Assembly: GCF_036116635.1 (NCBI RefSeq)
Contig: NZ_CP107995.1
Location: forward strand, 10,478,001-10,542,000
Reading direction: 5' to 3'
Length of the DNA: 64,000 nucleotides
Source of the DNA: Amycolatopsis sp. NBC_00345
Lineage (GTDB): Bacteria; Actinomycetota; Actinomycetes; Mycobacteriales; Pseudonocardiaceae
The notes beneath the pieces are model-generated. The model ran no database searches and had not been told where the DNA came from. It saw only the letters and a list, made by a program, of their open reading frames with translations. How positions within the stretch are numbered: position 1 is the first letter of the stretch; every line of letters begins with the position of its first letter. Shown one piece after another: positions 9,285 through 17,160 of the stretch. A program made the translations under genes and the position numbers.

Positions 9285-10433
9285 ATGCGCGTGATCGTGA
9301 TCGGCAGTGGGATCGGTGGAGCGGCGGCGGCGTACCACCTCGCCGCGCGGGGTGCGGACGCCGTGGTGGTGGACGCGCCCCGGCCGGGCGTCGCCACGGA
9401 GGCGGGCGCCGGGATCGTCAGCCCGTGGACCTCGGGCTGGGACAACAAGGTCTACCCGCTGGCGGCGGCCGCGGGGGCGTACTACCCGGAGCTGGCGGCG
9501 GCGCTGGCGGAGGAGGGCCAGGACACGTCGTACGAGGTCGTCGGCGGCATGGTGGTGTCGGCGTCGGAGACCGAGCTGGACGAGGCGGAGGCGCGGCTGC
9601 TCGCGCGCGTCGCGGACGCCCCCGGCGCGGGCCAGGTCAGCCGCCTCGACCCGGCCCAGGCGCGCGCGCTGTTCCCGCCGCTCGCCCCGGACCTCGCCGC
9701 CGTCCACCTCTCCGGCGCGGGCCGCGTGGACGGCCGCCGGATCCGCCGGGCCCTGATCGCCGCCGCGAAACGGCGCGGCGCCCGTTTCGTGCGGGCAGTG
9801 GCCTCCTTGCTGCCGAACGTTTCCGCCGCTGGGCCGGACACGCGTGACGAGCTGGTCGCCCGTAATGGCCAGTGGCGAGTGACCGCCGGTGGTGAGGAAC
9901 TGGTCGCCGACGCGGTGGTGCTCTCGGCAGGGGCGTGGTCGGCCGCGGTGGCCGAGCCGTTGGGGGTTGTCGTTCCGGTGGCGCCGCAGCGGGGGCAGAT
10001 CACCCACTTCGACCTGCCGGGCACGGACACGGCCGCGTGGCCGGTCGTGCTGCCGCGGTCGAGCCACTACCTGCTGTCGTTCCCGGACGGCCACGTCGTC
10101 GCCGGGGCGACGCGCGAGACCGGCTCCGGCTTCGACCACCGCGTGACGGCGGCCGGGCAGCGCGAGGTGCTCGACCACGCCCTCGCCGTGGCGCCGGGCC
10201 TCGCCGACGGCACACTCGCCGAGACCCGCATCGGCTTCCGCCCCGCGACGCCCGACACGCTGCCGCTGCTCGGCGCCGTCGACGGCCACCCCGGCCTGTG
10301 GCTCGCGACCGGCTTCGGCCCGGCCGGGCTCACCCTCGCGCCGTACGCCGGAAAGCTGATGGCCGACCTGGTACTCGGCGGCGACGTCCCGGCGGACCTG
10401 CTCGCGCCGTGCTCGCCAGCCCGGTTCGGCTGA
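9285..10433 (+). CDS. FAD-dependent D-amino-acid oxidase/DadA-like oxidoreductase
   Basis: A 382-aa protein of the DAO family. It opens with the FAD motif VIVIGSGIGGAAAAYHLAARG and ends with TGFGPAGLTLAPYAGK, the usual C-terminal FAD contact. Between lies a substrate domain (VAPQRGQITHFDLPG). Members oxidise D-amino acids, sarcosine or glycine; the sequence does not decide which. A GTG two codons upstream (9279) is an alternative start. It follows the previous flavoprotein on the same strand after 83 bp. Confidence 0.78.
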   Translation: MRVIVIGSGIGGAAAAYHLAARGADAVVVDAPRPGVATEAGAGIVSPWTSGWDNKVYPLAAAAGAYYPELAAALAEEGQDTSYEVVGGMVVSASETELDEAEARLLARVADAPGAGQVSRLDPAQARALFPPLAPDLAAVHLSGAGRVDGRRIRRALIAAAKRRGARFVRAVASLLPNVSAAGPDTRDELVARNGQWRVTAGGEELVADAVVLSAGAWSAAVAEPLGVVVPVAPQRGQITHFDLPGTDTAAWPVVLPRSSHYLLSFPDGHVVAGATRETGSGFDHRVTAAGQREVLDHALAVAPGLADGTLAETRIGFRPATPDTLPLLGAVDGHPGLWLATGFGPAGLTLAPYAGKLMADLVLGGDVPADLLAPCSPARFG

Positions 10434-10475
10434 CCACAGCCGGTTGGCTGGAGTCTTGAGGCGGGCGTCGGACCG

Positions 10476-11219
10476 TCAGCCGGTGAGGAGTTCCAGGCTG
10501 TGGTCGCCGGTGCGCTCGACGGTCAGGCCCGCCTTGGCGATCACCTTCACCAGCTGGTCCACAGTGGACGGATCGGCACGGGTGGTGGCCAGTACCGCGG
10601 CCAGCCGGCCCTTGTAGGCCTTGTTGAAGTGGCTCACCGTGGTGCGGTTGCCGTGGGCGTCCTCCGTCACCACGCGGACGGTCACCGCGTCCGGGCGCAG
10701 CCGCGCGAACGCCGCGTAGGTGCCCGAGCGCAGGTCCACCACGAGGCCGTCGATGCCCTGCAGCACCGGCTCCAGCACGGGTTTCCACAGCCCGCGCACG
10801 GTGCCCAGCGCGGGCACGGAGTTGCCGCCGGAAAGCCGGTACGCGGGAATCGGGTCGGTCGCGGAGACCACGCCGAACAGCGCCGACGTCACGGCGAGGC
10901 GGCGGTGCGCCTTTTCCAGGCCCGCGCGGGTGAAGCTCTTCATGTCGAGCGCGTCGTAGAGCACGCCGGTGTAGCGGCGTAGCGCAGGCAGCGTCGGGGA
11001 GGTCCAGAGCTGCGCGTTGCGCGTGACCTCGTCGCGCTGGCGTTCGGAGATGCCGAGGGTGGCCAGGCTGGCGGGGACGTCGCGGGCCAGCTCGACGAGC
11101 GCGTCCGCGAGCTTGGCCCGTACGGGGTTCAGCTCGGGGAAGGACAGCGCACCGTGGTCGAGCGGCGGGCCGCCGCCGCCGTCGGCTTTGGTCTCGGAAG
11201 GGGGGAGCAGCACCAGCAC
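10476..11219 (-). CDS. yaaA: Peroxide stress protein YaaA (UPF0246)
   Basis: A 247-aa cytoplasmic protein whose E. coli homologue limits free iron and DNA damage under hydrogen peroxide stress. The family opening LLPPSETK is at the N-terminus. SHFNKAYKGRLA near the C-terminus and LRSGTYAAF in the middle are also typical. The GTG start at 11219 gives the normal family length; longer upstream frames add unrelated residues. It converges with the DAO-family gene. Confidence 0.88.
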   Translation of the reverse strand: MLVLLPPSETKADGGGGPPLDHGALSFPELNPVRAKLADALVELARDVPASLATLGISERQRDEVTRNAQLWTSPTLPALRRYTGVLYDALDMKSFTRAGLEKAHRRLAVTSALFGVVSATDPIPAYRLSGGNSVPALGTVRGLWKPVLEPVLQGIDGLVVDLRSGTYAAFARLRPDAVTVRVVTEDAHGNRTTVSHFNKAYKGRLAAVLATTRADPSTVDQLVKVIAKAGLTVERTGDHSLELLTG

Positions 11220-11286
11220 GGAAACCAGCGTAGCCGCGGCGTAATCCGGGTGCGGCGGCCGCTTCCCCCGGCTTACGCTGCCCGGC

Positions 11287-12246
11287 ATGGATCTCACCTG
11301 GCGGCCGCTGAAGCTCGAGGACTCGGAGCAGCTCGCGGTCCTGTTCGCCGCTGCCCAGGACGTCGACTGCACCGGCGAGCACTACAGCGTCGAAGACCTG
11401 CGCGAGGAACTCGACGCGCCGAACATCGACCTGCCGACCGGCTCGGTCGGCGCGTGGGCGGCGGACCGGCTGGTGAGCTACGCCGCGGTCGGCCGCCGCG
11501 ACCTCGCCGACCCGGTGGACATGCCGCGCGTCGAGACGCTGACGCACCCGGACTTCCGCACTCGCGAGGTCGCGGATCACCTCATGACCTGGTTGCTCGA
11601 CGCGGGCAAGCGCGTGCACGAGCAGTTCTTCCCGCAGGCGCCGCTGGAACTGCACGCGACCGTGCACGAGAACGAGCATTGGTATGCCGGGGCGCTCACC
11701 CGCGCGGGCTACCGGCGCGCTCGCACCTTCGTCGAGATGCGCGCCGACCTCGCCGAGCTGCCGTCGATGAAGCCGCTTCCGGAGGGCTACGAGGTGGTGG
11801 GCTTCGAGGACAGTTACAACGACCTCACCCGCGAAGCGCGCAACGAGGTCTTCGCCGACCACTGGGGCAGCGCACTACTGTCGCCCGAAGCCTGGCGACA
11901 CCGGATCACGGGTTCGAAGGACTTCCAGGCCGACCTGTCGTACTTGGTCCTCACTCCGTCTCGCGACCGAGTGCTGGCGTTCGTCCTGAGCGCCTTCATC
12001 GCTTCCGAAGCCGCGGCCACGGGCGTGCGCGAGCTGTACGTGGAGTACGTCGGTACGCGCGCCGAGCTGCGGGGGCTGGGCATCGCGTCGGCGTTGCTGG
12101 GCCACACCCTGGTGCAGGCGCGTGCGAAGGGTTTCGAGAAGTCGGCTCTTTCGGTGGACACGACCAACTCCGCGCTCGGCGTCTACGAACGGTGCGGCTA
12201 CCGGGTCGCCGACACCCGCTTCGGGTACGTGTTGCCGGTCAGTTGA
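11287..12246 (+). CDS. Tandem-GNAT acetyltransferase (MshD-like architecture)
   Basis: A 319-aa protein with two GNAT folds. The N-terminal one (about 1-155) is degenerate at the acetyl-CoA loop. The C-terminal one has EYVGTRAELRGLGIASALLGHTL, with the RGLGIASAL pyrophosphate loop, and ends NSALGVYERCGYRVADT. The same two-domain layout is found in mycothiol synthase MshD, but it is not specific enough to assign that reaction. It is divergent from yaaA (67-bp gap), and its stop overlaps the stop of the convergent dehydrogenase gene by 8 bp. Confidence 0.75.
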   Translation: MDLTWRPLKLEDSEQLAVLFAAAQDVDCTGEHYSVEDLREELDAPNIDLPTGSVGAWAADRLVSYAAVGRRDLADPVDMPRVETLTHPDFRTREVADHLMTWLLDAGKRVHEQFFPQAPLELHATVHENEHWYAGALTRAGYRRARTFVEMRADLAELPSMKPLPEGYEVVGFEDSYNDLTREARNEVFADHWGSALLSPEAWRHRITGSKDFQADLSYLVLTPSRDRVLAFVLSAFIASEAAATGVRELYVEYVGTRAELRGLGIASALLGHTLVQARAKGFEKSALSVDTTNSALGVYERCGYRVADTRFGYVLPVS

Positions 12247-13147
12247 CCAGGTTGAGCATCGGCGCGCCGGTGGCGAAGCGGCGGAGCTGGTCGGCCACCA
12301 GTCGCTTGGCGCGGGGGTAGAACGAGGCCGAGCCGCCAGCGACGTGGGGGGTGAGGATCACGCCGGGGACCGTCCACAGTGGATGGTCGGAGGGCAGCGG
12401 CTCGGGGTCGACCACGTCGAGGGCCGCGCGCAGGCGGCCGGCGGCGGTCTCAGCGAGCAGGGCGCCGGTGTCGATCGCGGTGCCGCGGCCGACGTTGACC
12501 ACCAGCGCGCCGTCCGGCAGCGCGGCGAGCTCGGGCGCGCCGATCAGGCCGCGGGTGGCCGGGGTGTCGGGCAGGATCAGTACGACGATGTCGGCGGAGG
12601 GCAGCAGCGCGGGCAGCTCCGCGATGCCGCGCACGTCCTCGTCGGGCCGAGCCCGGCTCGCGACGCGCGTGACCACGGCCTCGGCCGCGACCAGCTGCCG
12701 CTCGATCGCATGGCCGATCGAGCCGTACCCGACCAGCAGCACACGGCTGTCGGCGAGCGAACGCGTGTGCTCCCGCGCCCACGTGCCCGTCGCCTGCTGC
12801 GCGAACCACCGCGGCAGGTCCCGCTGCGCCGCATGGACCAGCGCCAACGTGTGCTCGGCGACGCTCAGGTCGTGCAGCCCGCGCCCGTTCGCCAGCCGGA
12901 CGCCCTCGGGCAGCAACGGCAGCAACGTCTCGACCCCCGCCGACAACGACTGCACCACCCGCAACGCCGGCAACCGCCCGATCAGCTTCGCCGGCTCCGC
13001 ACCGCTGTCGTACGGGAGCACGTAGAACTCGACCCCGCTCAGGTCCTCCCCGTCCTCCCCAGACAGCGGCCCGCCCCGATACCAGGCGGCGGCGAGCCCT
13101 TCGGGCAGCTCGATGTCGGTCCAGGGCAGCAGCACACGCGGGGTCAC
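12239..13147 (-). CDS. D-2-hydroxyacid dehydrogenase family protein
   Basis: NAD(P)-dependent oxidoreductase of about 302 aa. It has the cofactor loop VLLVGYGSIGHAIE, the substrate Arg in NVGRGTAIDT, the Glu in DVVDPEPLP and the catalytic His in LTPHVAGG. These are the four signatures of the phosphoglycerate/hydroxyacid dehydrogenase family. The protein is short and lacks an ACT domain, so it is not SerA. The substrate is unknown. A GTG start at 13147 is used; another GTG lies three codons upstream. Confidence 0.82.
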   Translation of the reverse strand: MTPRVLLPWTDIELPEGLAAAWYRGGPLSGEDGEDLSGVEFYVLPYDSGAEPAKLIGRLPALRVVQSLSAGVETLLPLLPEGVRLANGRGLHDLSVAEHTLALVHAAQRDLPRWFAQQATGTWAREHTRSLADSRVLLVGYGSIGHAIERQLVAAEAVVTRVASRARPDEDVRGIAELPALLPSADIVVLILPDTPATRGLIGAPELAALPDGALVVNVGRGTAIDTGALLAETAAGRLRAALDVVDPEPLPSDHPLWTVPGVILTPHVAGGSASFYPRAKRLVADQLRRFATGAPMLNLVN

Positions 13148-13200
13148 GCTCCCCACGCTAATTGCGCGACGGTCTCGGCTCTGTTGGGGGTGGGGGAGTG

Positions 13201-13450
13201 GGTGCTTCGGCCGCCTGGGCGCGGGCAGCGCGGGCTGCGGCAACGCACGCTCCGGCACGCATGCCCCCGCAAGGCGGGCCTCGGCGGTGCGGGCCTCGGC
13301 AACGCAGGTCTGGTCAACGTACGCTCCAGCAACGCAGGCTTCGCGGCGCGGGCGTCAAGCAACGCATGCCCCGGCAGCGCAGGCGTCTAGCAACGCGCGT
13401 CGGCAACGCAGGCCTCGGCAATGCAGGCTTTTAGCAGCGCCGGTCGGCGG
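13201..13450. repeat. Degenerate 15-nt-period repeats encoding pentapeptide-like strings
   Basis: The plus strand repeats variants of GGCAACGCAGGCCTC. Read in frame 2 from about 13272 it gives AGLGG, AGLGN, AGLVN, VRSSN, AGFAA units and then stops. Frame 1 resumes with GNAGL GNAGF near 13410 and stops. Other fragments of the same pattern appear in the third frame. There is no start, ribosome site or full-length protein. It looks like an eroded pentapeptide-repeat gene or a simple DNA repeat; I cannot tell which. Confidence 0.5.
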
Positions 13451-13882
13451 TGCGGGCGTCGGCAATACCCGCGCGCCAGCAGCCAGCGAGCGTCAGCGCT
13501 GGGCGGGTGACCTCGTCTCCGCGTCGGCTGCGCGAGCCTCGGCTTGTGAACCCGGTCAGCCGCTGACTTTGCAGCCGGTCACAGCCATCGCGATGGCTGC
13601 CGCCCGTCGCAGCCGACTGCAGCCGCAGCTCGTCACCGCCGCAGCCTCGCGGCCTCGCCGTCGCGCCCGCGGCACAACCGCTGCCGCTCACCAACTCCGC
13701 AGCTCGCAGCTCGCCGCTACGGCCGAAGCTCACCACCGCTCCCGCAGCACGCTCCCGCAGCTCGTCGCTCTCGCGGCCCGCCGCCGCAGCTCGCAGCCAC
13801 GGCTGAAGCTCACCGCCGCTCCCGCGGCACACCGCCGCCGCTCACCAGCACTGCCGCACCCGTCACCTCACCTCACTTCACC
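13451..13882. repeat. Low-complexity intergenic DNA rich in GCTCACC/CCGCAGCTCG motifs
   Basis: Short imperfect repeats such as CCGCAGCTCGCAGC, GCTCACCACCGCTCCCGCAGC and GCTCACCGCCGCTCCCGCGGC recur between 13600 and 13850, ending in CACCTCACCTCACTTCACCTC. Long open frames here are composition artefacts. I see no gene or RNA. Confidence 0.5.
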
Positions 13883-14239
13883 TCAATGGGCCCCAGCCCC
13901 CGCCACGCAGAACTCGTTCCCCTCCGGATCCGCCAGCACCGTCCACGCCACCCCAGGCTGGCTGTGCCGGGCCTGCTCGGCCGCGCCGAGCGACACCAGG
14001 CGTTTCACCTCAGCCTCAGGATCGGGAGCCCCGAAGTCCACGTGCACCCGGTTCTTCCCCGCCCGTGGTTCCGGTACCTGCTGGAACGCCATCGCGGGCC
14101 CACCGCCCTCGGGGCGCGCGAGTATGACGAACGGCCCGTAATCGGCCTCGACCGTGACGCCCAGTGCCGCCGTCCAGAACTCGGCGAGACCCTGGGGGTT
14201 CGCGCAGTCGATCGTGATCATGCCCAGCTCGAGTGCCAT
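13883..14239 (-). CDS. VOC-superfamily (glyoxalase-like) protein
   Basis: A 118-aa single vicinal-oxygen-chelate domain. It begins MALELGMITIDCANPQGLAEFW and ends VLADPEGNEFCVAG, the two halves of the beta-alpha-beta-beta-beta fold. Proteins of this type (glyoxalase-like domain) may bind or degrade small electrophiles or antibiotics. No substrate can be assigned. The ATG at 14239 is preferred over an ATG ten codons upstream because the domain starts there. Confidence 0.78.
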   Translation of the reverse strand: MALELGMITIDCANPQGLAEFWTAALGVTVEADYGPFVILARPEGGGPAMAFQQVPEPRAGKNRVHVDFGAPDPEAEVKRLVSLGAAEQARHSQPGVAWTVLADPEGNEFCVAGAGAH

Positions 14240-14363
14240 GCCCGCGACGCTAGCGGCCACCACCGACAAAACCGGGGGCCGCGGATAACCCGTTGGAGGG
14301 AGACGGCGGGGGTTGACTACGCTGTGCCAAACGTCTAGGCCCGCTCAGCGCAGGGAGTTCGCA

Positions 14364-16112
14364 GTGATCACCAGGATGTCGTCGTTGTTCCTCCGCACCC
14401 TGCGTGAGGACCCGGCGGACGCCGAGGTACCCAGCCACCGGCTGCTGGTACGCGCCGGCTACGTCCGCCGGGTCGCCCCGGGTGGTTACACGTGGCTGCC
14501 GCTGGGGCTGCGCGTGCTGCGCCGCATCGAGCACGTGGTGCGCGAAGAGATGAACCAGATGGGCGCGCAGGAGATCCAGTTCCCCGCGCTGCTGCCGAAG
14601 GAGCCCTACGAGGCCACCGGCCGCTGGACCGAGTACGGCGACAACCTGTTCCGCCTCAAGGACCGCAAGGGCGCCGACTACCTGCTCGGCCCCACGCACG
14701 AGGAGCTGTTCGCGCTCACGGTGAAGGGCGAGTTCAACTCCTACAAGGATTATCCCGTCACGCTGTACCAGATCCAGACCAAGTACCGCGACGAGGCGCG
14801 CCCCCGCGCCGGGATCCTGCGCGGCCGTGAGTTCGTCATGAAGGACTCCTACTCCTTCGACCTCGACGACGCCGGGCTGGAGCGCTCCTACCAGGCGCAC
14901 CGCGACGTCTACACCCGGCTGTTCGACCGCCTCGGCCTCGAGTACGTCATCGTGGCGGCCACGTCGGGCGCCATGGGCGGCTCGGCGTCGGAGGAGTTCC
15001 TCGCCGTCGCCGAGACGGGGGAGGACACCTACGTCCGCAGCACGGAATCCGGCTACGCGGCCAACGTCGAGGCCGTCGTCACGCCCGCGCCCCCCGCGAA
15101 GCCGATCGAGGGCCTGCCCGCCGCGCAGGTGCACCACACGCCGAACACGCCGACCATCGAGTCGCTCGTGGCGTTCTTCAACGCCGCCGGGCTCGGGCGC
15201 GAGTTCACCGCCGCGGACACGCTGAAGAACGTCATGCTCAAGACGCGCCAGCCCGGCGCGAAGGAGTGGGAGCTGCTCGGCGTGGGCCTGCCGGGCGACC
15301 GCGAGGTGGACATGAAGCGCCTCGAAGCGTCGCTGGAGCCCGCCGAGGTCGAGCTGCTCGAAGAGGCGGACTTCAAGAAGAACCCGTTCCTCACCAAGGG
15401 ATACATCGGGCCGAAGTCGCTCAAGGAGAACGGCGTCCGCTACCTCGTCGACCCCCGCGTGGTCGAGGGGACGGCCTGGCTGACCGGCGCCGACCAGGCC
15501 GACCACCACGTCCTCGACCTGGTGATGGGCCGCGACTTCACGGCCGACGGCACGATCGAGGCCGCCGAGGTCCGCGAGGGCGACGCGTCGCCCGACGGCC
15601 AGGGCACCCTGGTCGCCGCGCGCGGCATCGAGATCGGCCACATCTTCCAGCTGGGCCGCAAGTACACCGACACCTTCAGCCTCGACGCGCTCGGCCCCGA
15701 CTCCAAGCCGATCCGCATCACGATGGGCTCGTACGGGCTGGGCGTCTCGCGCCTCGTCGCAGTGCTCGCCGAGCAGAACTTCGACAAGGACGGCCTGGTC
15801 TGGCCGCGCGAGGTGTCGCCGTTCGACGTGCACGTGGTCATCGCGGGCAAGGACGAGACCATCGCGGCCGGCGCGGAGAAGCTGGCCGCCGACCTCGACT
15901 CGGCCGGGATCGAGGTGCTGCTCGACGACCGCAAGTCCTCGCCGGGCGTGAAGTTCGCCGACGCGGAGCTGGTCGGCGTGCCGACCATCCTCGTGGTCGG
16001 GCGCGGCCTGGCCAACGGACTGGTCGAGGTCAAGGACCGCCGCACCGGCGAGCGCGAAGAGATCGCAGTCGACTCGGTGGTGGACCACCTGGTCAAGCTC
16101 GTCCGCTCCTGA
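14364..16112 (+). CDS. proS: Prolyl-tRNA synthetase
   Basis: Class II aminoacyl-tRNA synthetase of about 582 aa that charges tRNA-Pro. Motif 2 is visible as YRDEARPRAGILRGREFVMKD (interrupted quotation: YRDEARPR, then GREFVMKDSYSF) and motif 3 as GSYGLGVSRL. An editing (YbaK-like) insertion lies between, at about residues 230-390, and a C-terminal anticodon-binding domain (DVHVVIAGK onward) ends the chain, so this is the bacterial-type ProS. The GTG start at 14364 has GGGAG upstream, and the frame upstream of it lacks homology. Confidence 0.95.
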   Translation: MITRMSSLFLRTLREDPADAEVPSHRLLVRAGYVRRVAPGGYTWLPLGLRVLRRIEHVVREEMNQMGAQEIQFPALLPKEPYEATGRWTEYGDNLFRLKDRKGADYLLGPTHEELFALTVKGEFNSYKDYPVTLYQIQTKYRDEARPRAGILRGREFVMKDSYSFDLDDAGLERSYQAHRDVYTRLFDRLGLEYVIVAATSGAMGGSASEEFLAVAETGEDTYVRSTESGYAANVEAVVTPAPPAKPIEGLPAAQVHHTPNTPTIESLVAFFNAAGLGREFTAADTLKNVMLKTRQPGAKEWELLGVGLPGDREVDMKRLEASLEPAEVELLEEADFKKNPFLTKGYIGPKSLKENGVRYLVDPRVVEGTAWLTGADQADHHVLDLVMGRDFTADGTIEAAEVREGDASPDGQGTLVAARGIEIGHIFQLGRKYTDTFSLDALGPDSKPIRITMGSYGLGVSRLVAVLAEQNFDKDGLVWPREVSPFDVHVVIAGKDETIAAGAEKLAADLDSAGIEVLLDDRKSSPGVKFADAELVGVPTILVVGRGLANGLVEVKDRRTGEREEIAVDSVVDHLVKLVRS

Positions 16113-16125
16113 CGGGACCCCGCCG

Positions 16126-17160
16126 GTGGCTCTGTTCGGCCGTAACCGCAAGCGCCGGGACGGCGGCTACCAGGACAACGCGGCCCTGACCGGCTTCGGC
16201 GGCTACGAGCCGTCGGACGCGCCGGCGACCGGGTACACCGGGATCACGCGGGAAAGCAGTGTCGCCGAGCCGGTGAGCGGCGCGGACTTCGGGTCCGTGC
16301 CGCCGCCGGTTTCGCCCGGCACCGAACCCGTTACCAAGGCCGGGCCGCAGCGGATCCGCCCGCCCGCAAAGCCGGGCCGCAAACGCCGGGGCTCGCGGGT
16401 GGTGTGGGCGGTGATCGTGGTGCTCGGGATGGGCGCCGCCGGCGGGCTGAACGTGTTCGGGACCGGGAGACACCACTCCCCGACGACGCCGTCGACGAGC
16501 CGTCCACCGGTCAGCTCCGCACCCGAGCCGCGGGTGGTCGTCCCTGCCGTGGTGCCCGGGTGGCAGTCGGTGGCGAGCCGCGACGGTTCGTACGCCTATG
16601 ACGTGCCGCCGAGCTGGACGCCGGAACCCGGCACGGTGCACGGCTGGGACAAGACCGCCACCGCGCCCGGAATCACGCTCAGCACCAGCGCCTTCGTGGG
16701 CGAAGGTTTCTGTCCCGGCGCCAGCGACAGCCGCCGCGGCGGCGCCGGGGTGACGACGGAGCCGACCGGTGACGCGGACCAGGCCGTCCGCAAGGCAGTG
16801 GACGACCTGGCCGTGAGCGCGTACGGCCCCGGATCCGGCCGGACGCCGGGACCGGGCGAGGACACCACCGTCCAGCTCGGCAAGGTGCAGCGGCCGGCGC
16901 GGCTGGTTTTCGCCGACGTCGTGCCGAACGACGCTGCCCCGAACAACACCGATCCGAACAACACTGCGCCGTGCGCCTCGAAGCACGTCTTGGTGGGCGC
17001 GATCGCCTTCTCCGGCCAGACCGCGTCCGCCGTGCTGGTGGCCTACGCCGACCAGGACGCGCCGGGCGCCGCCTCCCGCGACGACCTGACGCGCCTCCTG
17101 CGCAGCTACCGCGGCGTGCCGGCTTCCGACCGGTCCACCTCGACGCCGGCCACCCGCTGA
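16126..17160 (+). CDS. Conserved actinobacterial membrane-anchored protein of unknown function
   Basis: A 344-aa protein, 13 bp downstream of proS. A basic start (RNRKRR) and a Pro/Gly-rich cytoplasmic region (1-90) precede one transmembrane helix (about 91-110, VVWAVIVVLGMGAAGG). A Pro/Ser linker and an extracytoplasmic domain (about 135-340) with YAYDVPPSW and three cysteines follow. Asn-rich PNNTDPNNT is near residue 270. I recognise no catalytic motif. The last 55 bp overlap, tail to tail, the C-terminal codons of the next gene on the other strand. Confidence 0.6.
   Translation: MALFGRNRKRRDGGYQDNAALTGFGGYEPSDAPATGYTGITRESSVAEPVSGADFGSVPPPVSPGTEPVTKAGPQRIRPPAKPGRKRRGSRVVWAVIVVLGMGAAGGLNVFGTGRHHSPTTPSTSRPPVSSAPEPRVVVPAVVPGWQSVASRDGSYAYDVPPSWTPEPGTVHGWDKTATAPGITLSTSAFVGEGFCPGASDSRRGGAGVTTEPTGDADQAVRKAVDDLAVSAYGPGSGRTPGPGEDTTVQLGKVQRPARLVFADVVPNDAAPNNTDPNNTAPCASKHVLVGAIAFSGQTASAVLVAYADQDAPGAASRDDLTRLLRSYRGVPASDRSTSTPATR

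Noticed and set aside
7672..10433. Possible carotenoid biosynthesis locus
   Set aside because: The two flavin oxidoreductases lack neighbouring phytoene synthase, GGPP synthase or cyclase genes.
12122..13390. 422-aa plus-strand open frame across the dehydrogenase gene
   Set aside because: The part before 13150 is antisense to the hydroxyacid dehydrogenase; only its repeat-bearing end was kept as a repeat observation.
13201..13450. Possible CRISPR array
   Set aside because: Repeats are about 15 nt, contiguous and degenerate, without unique spacers, and there are no cas genes.
13113..14141. 342-aa plus-strand open frame across the repeat-rich gap and VOC gene
   Set aside because: No start context or domains, and it is antisense to the VOC gene at its end; open because the DNA is GC-rich.
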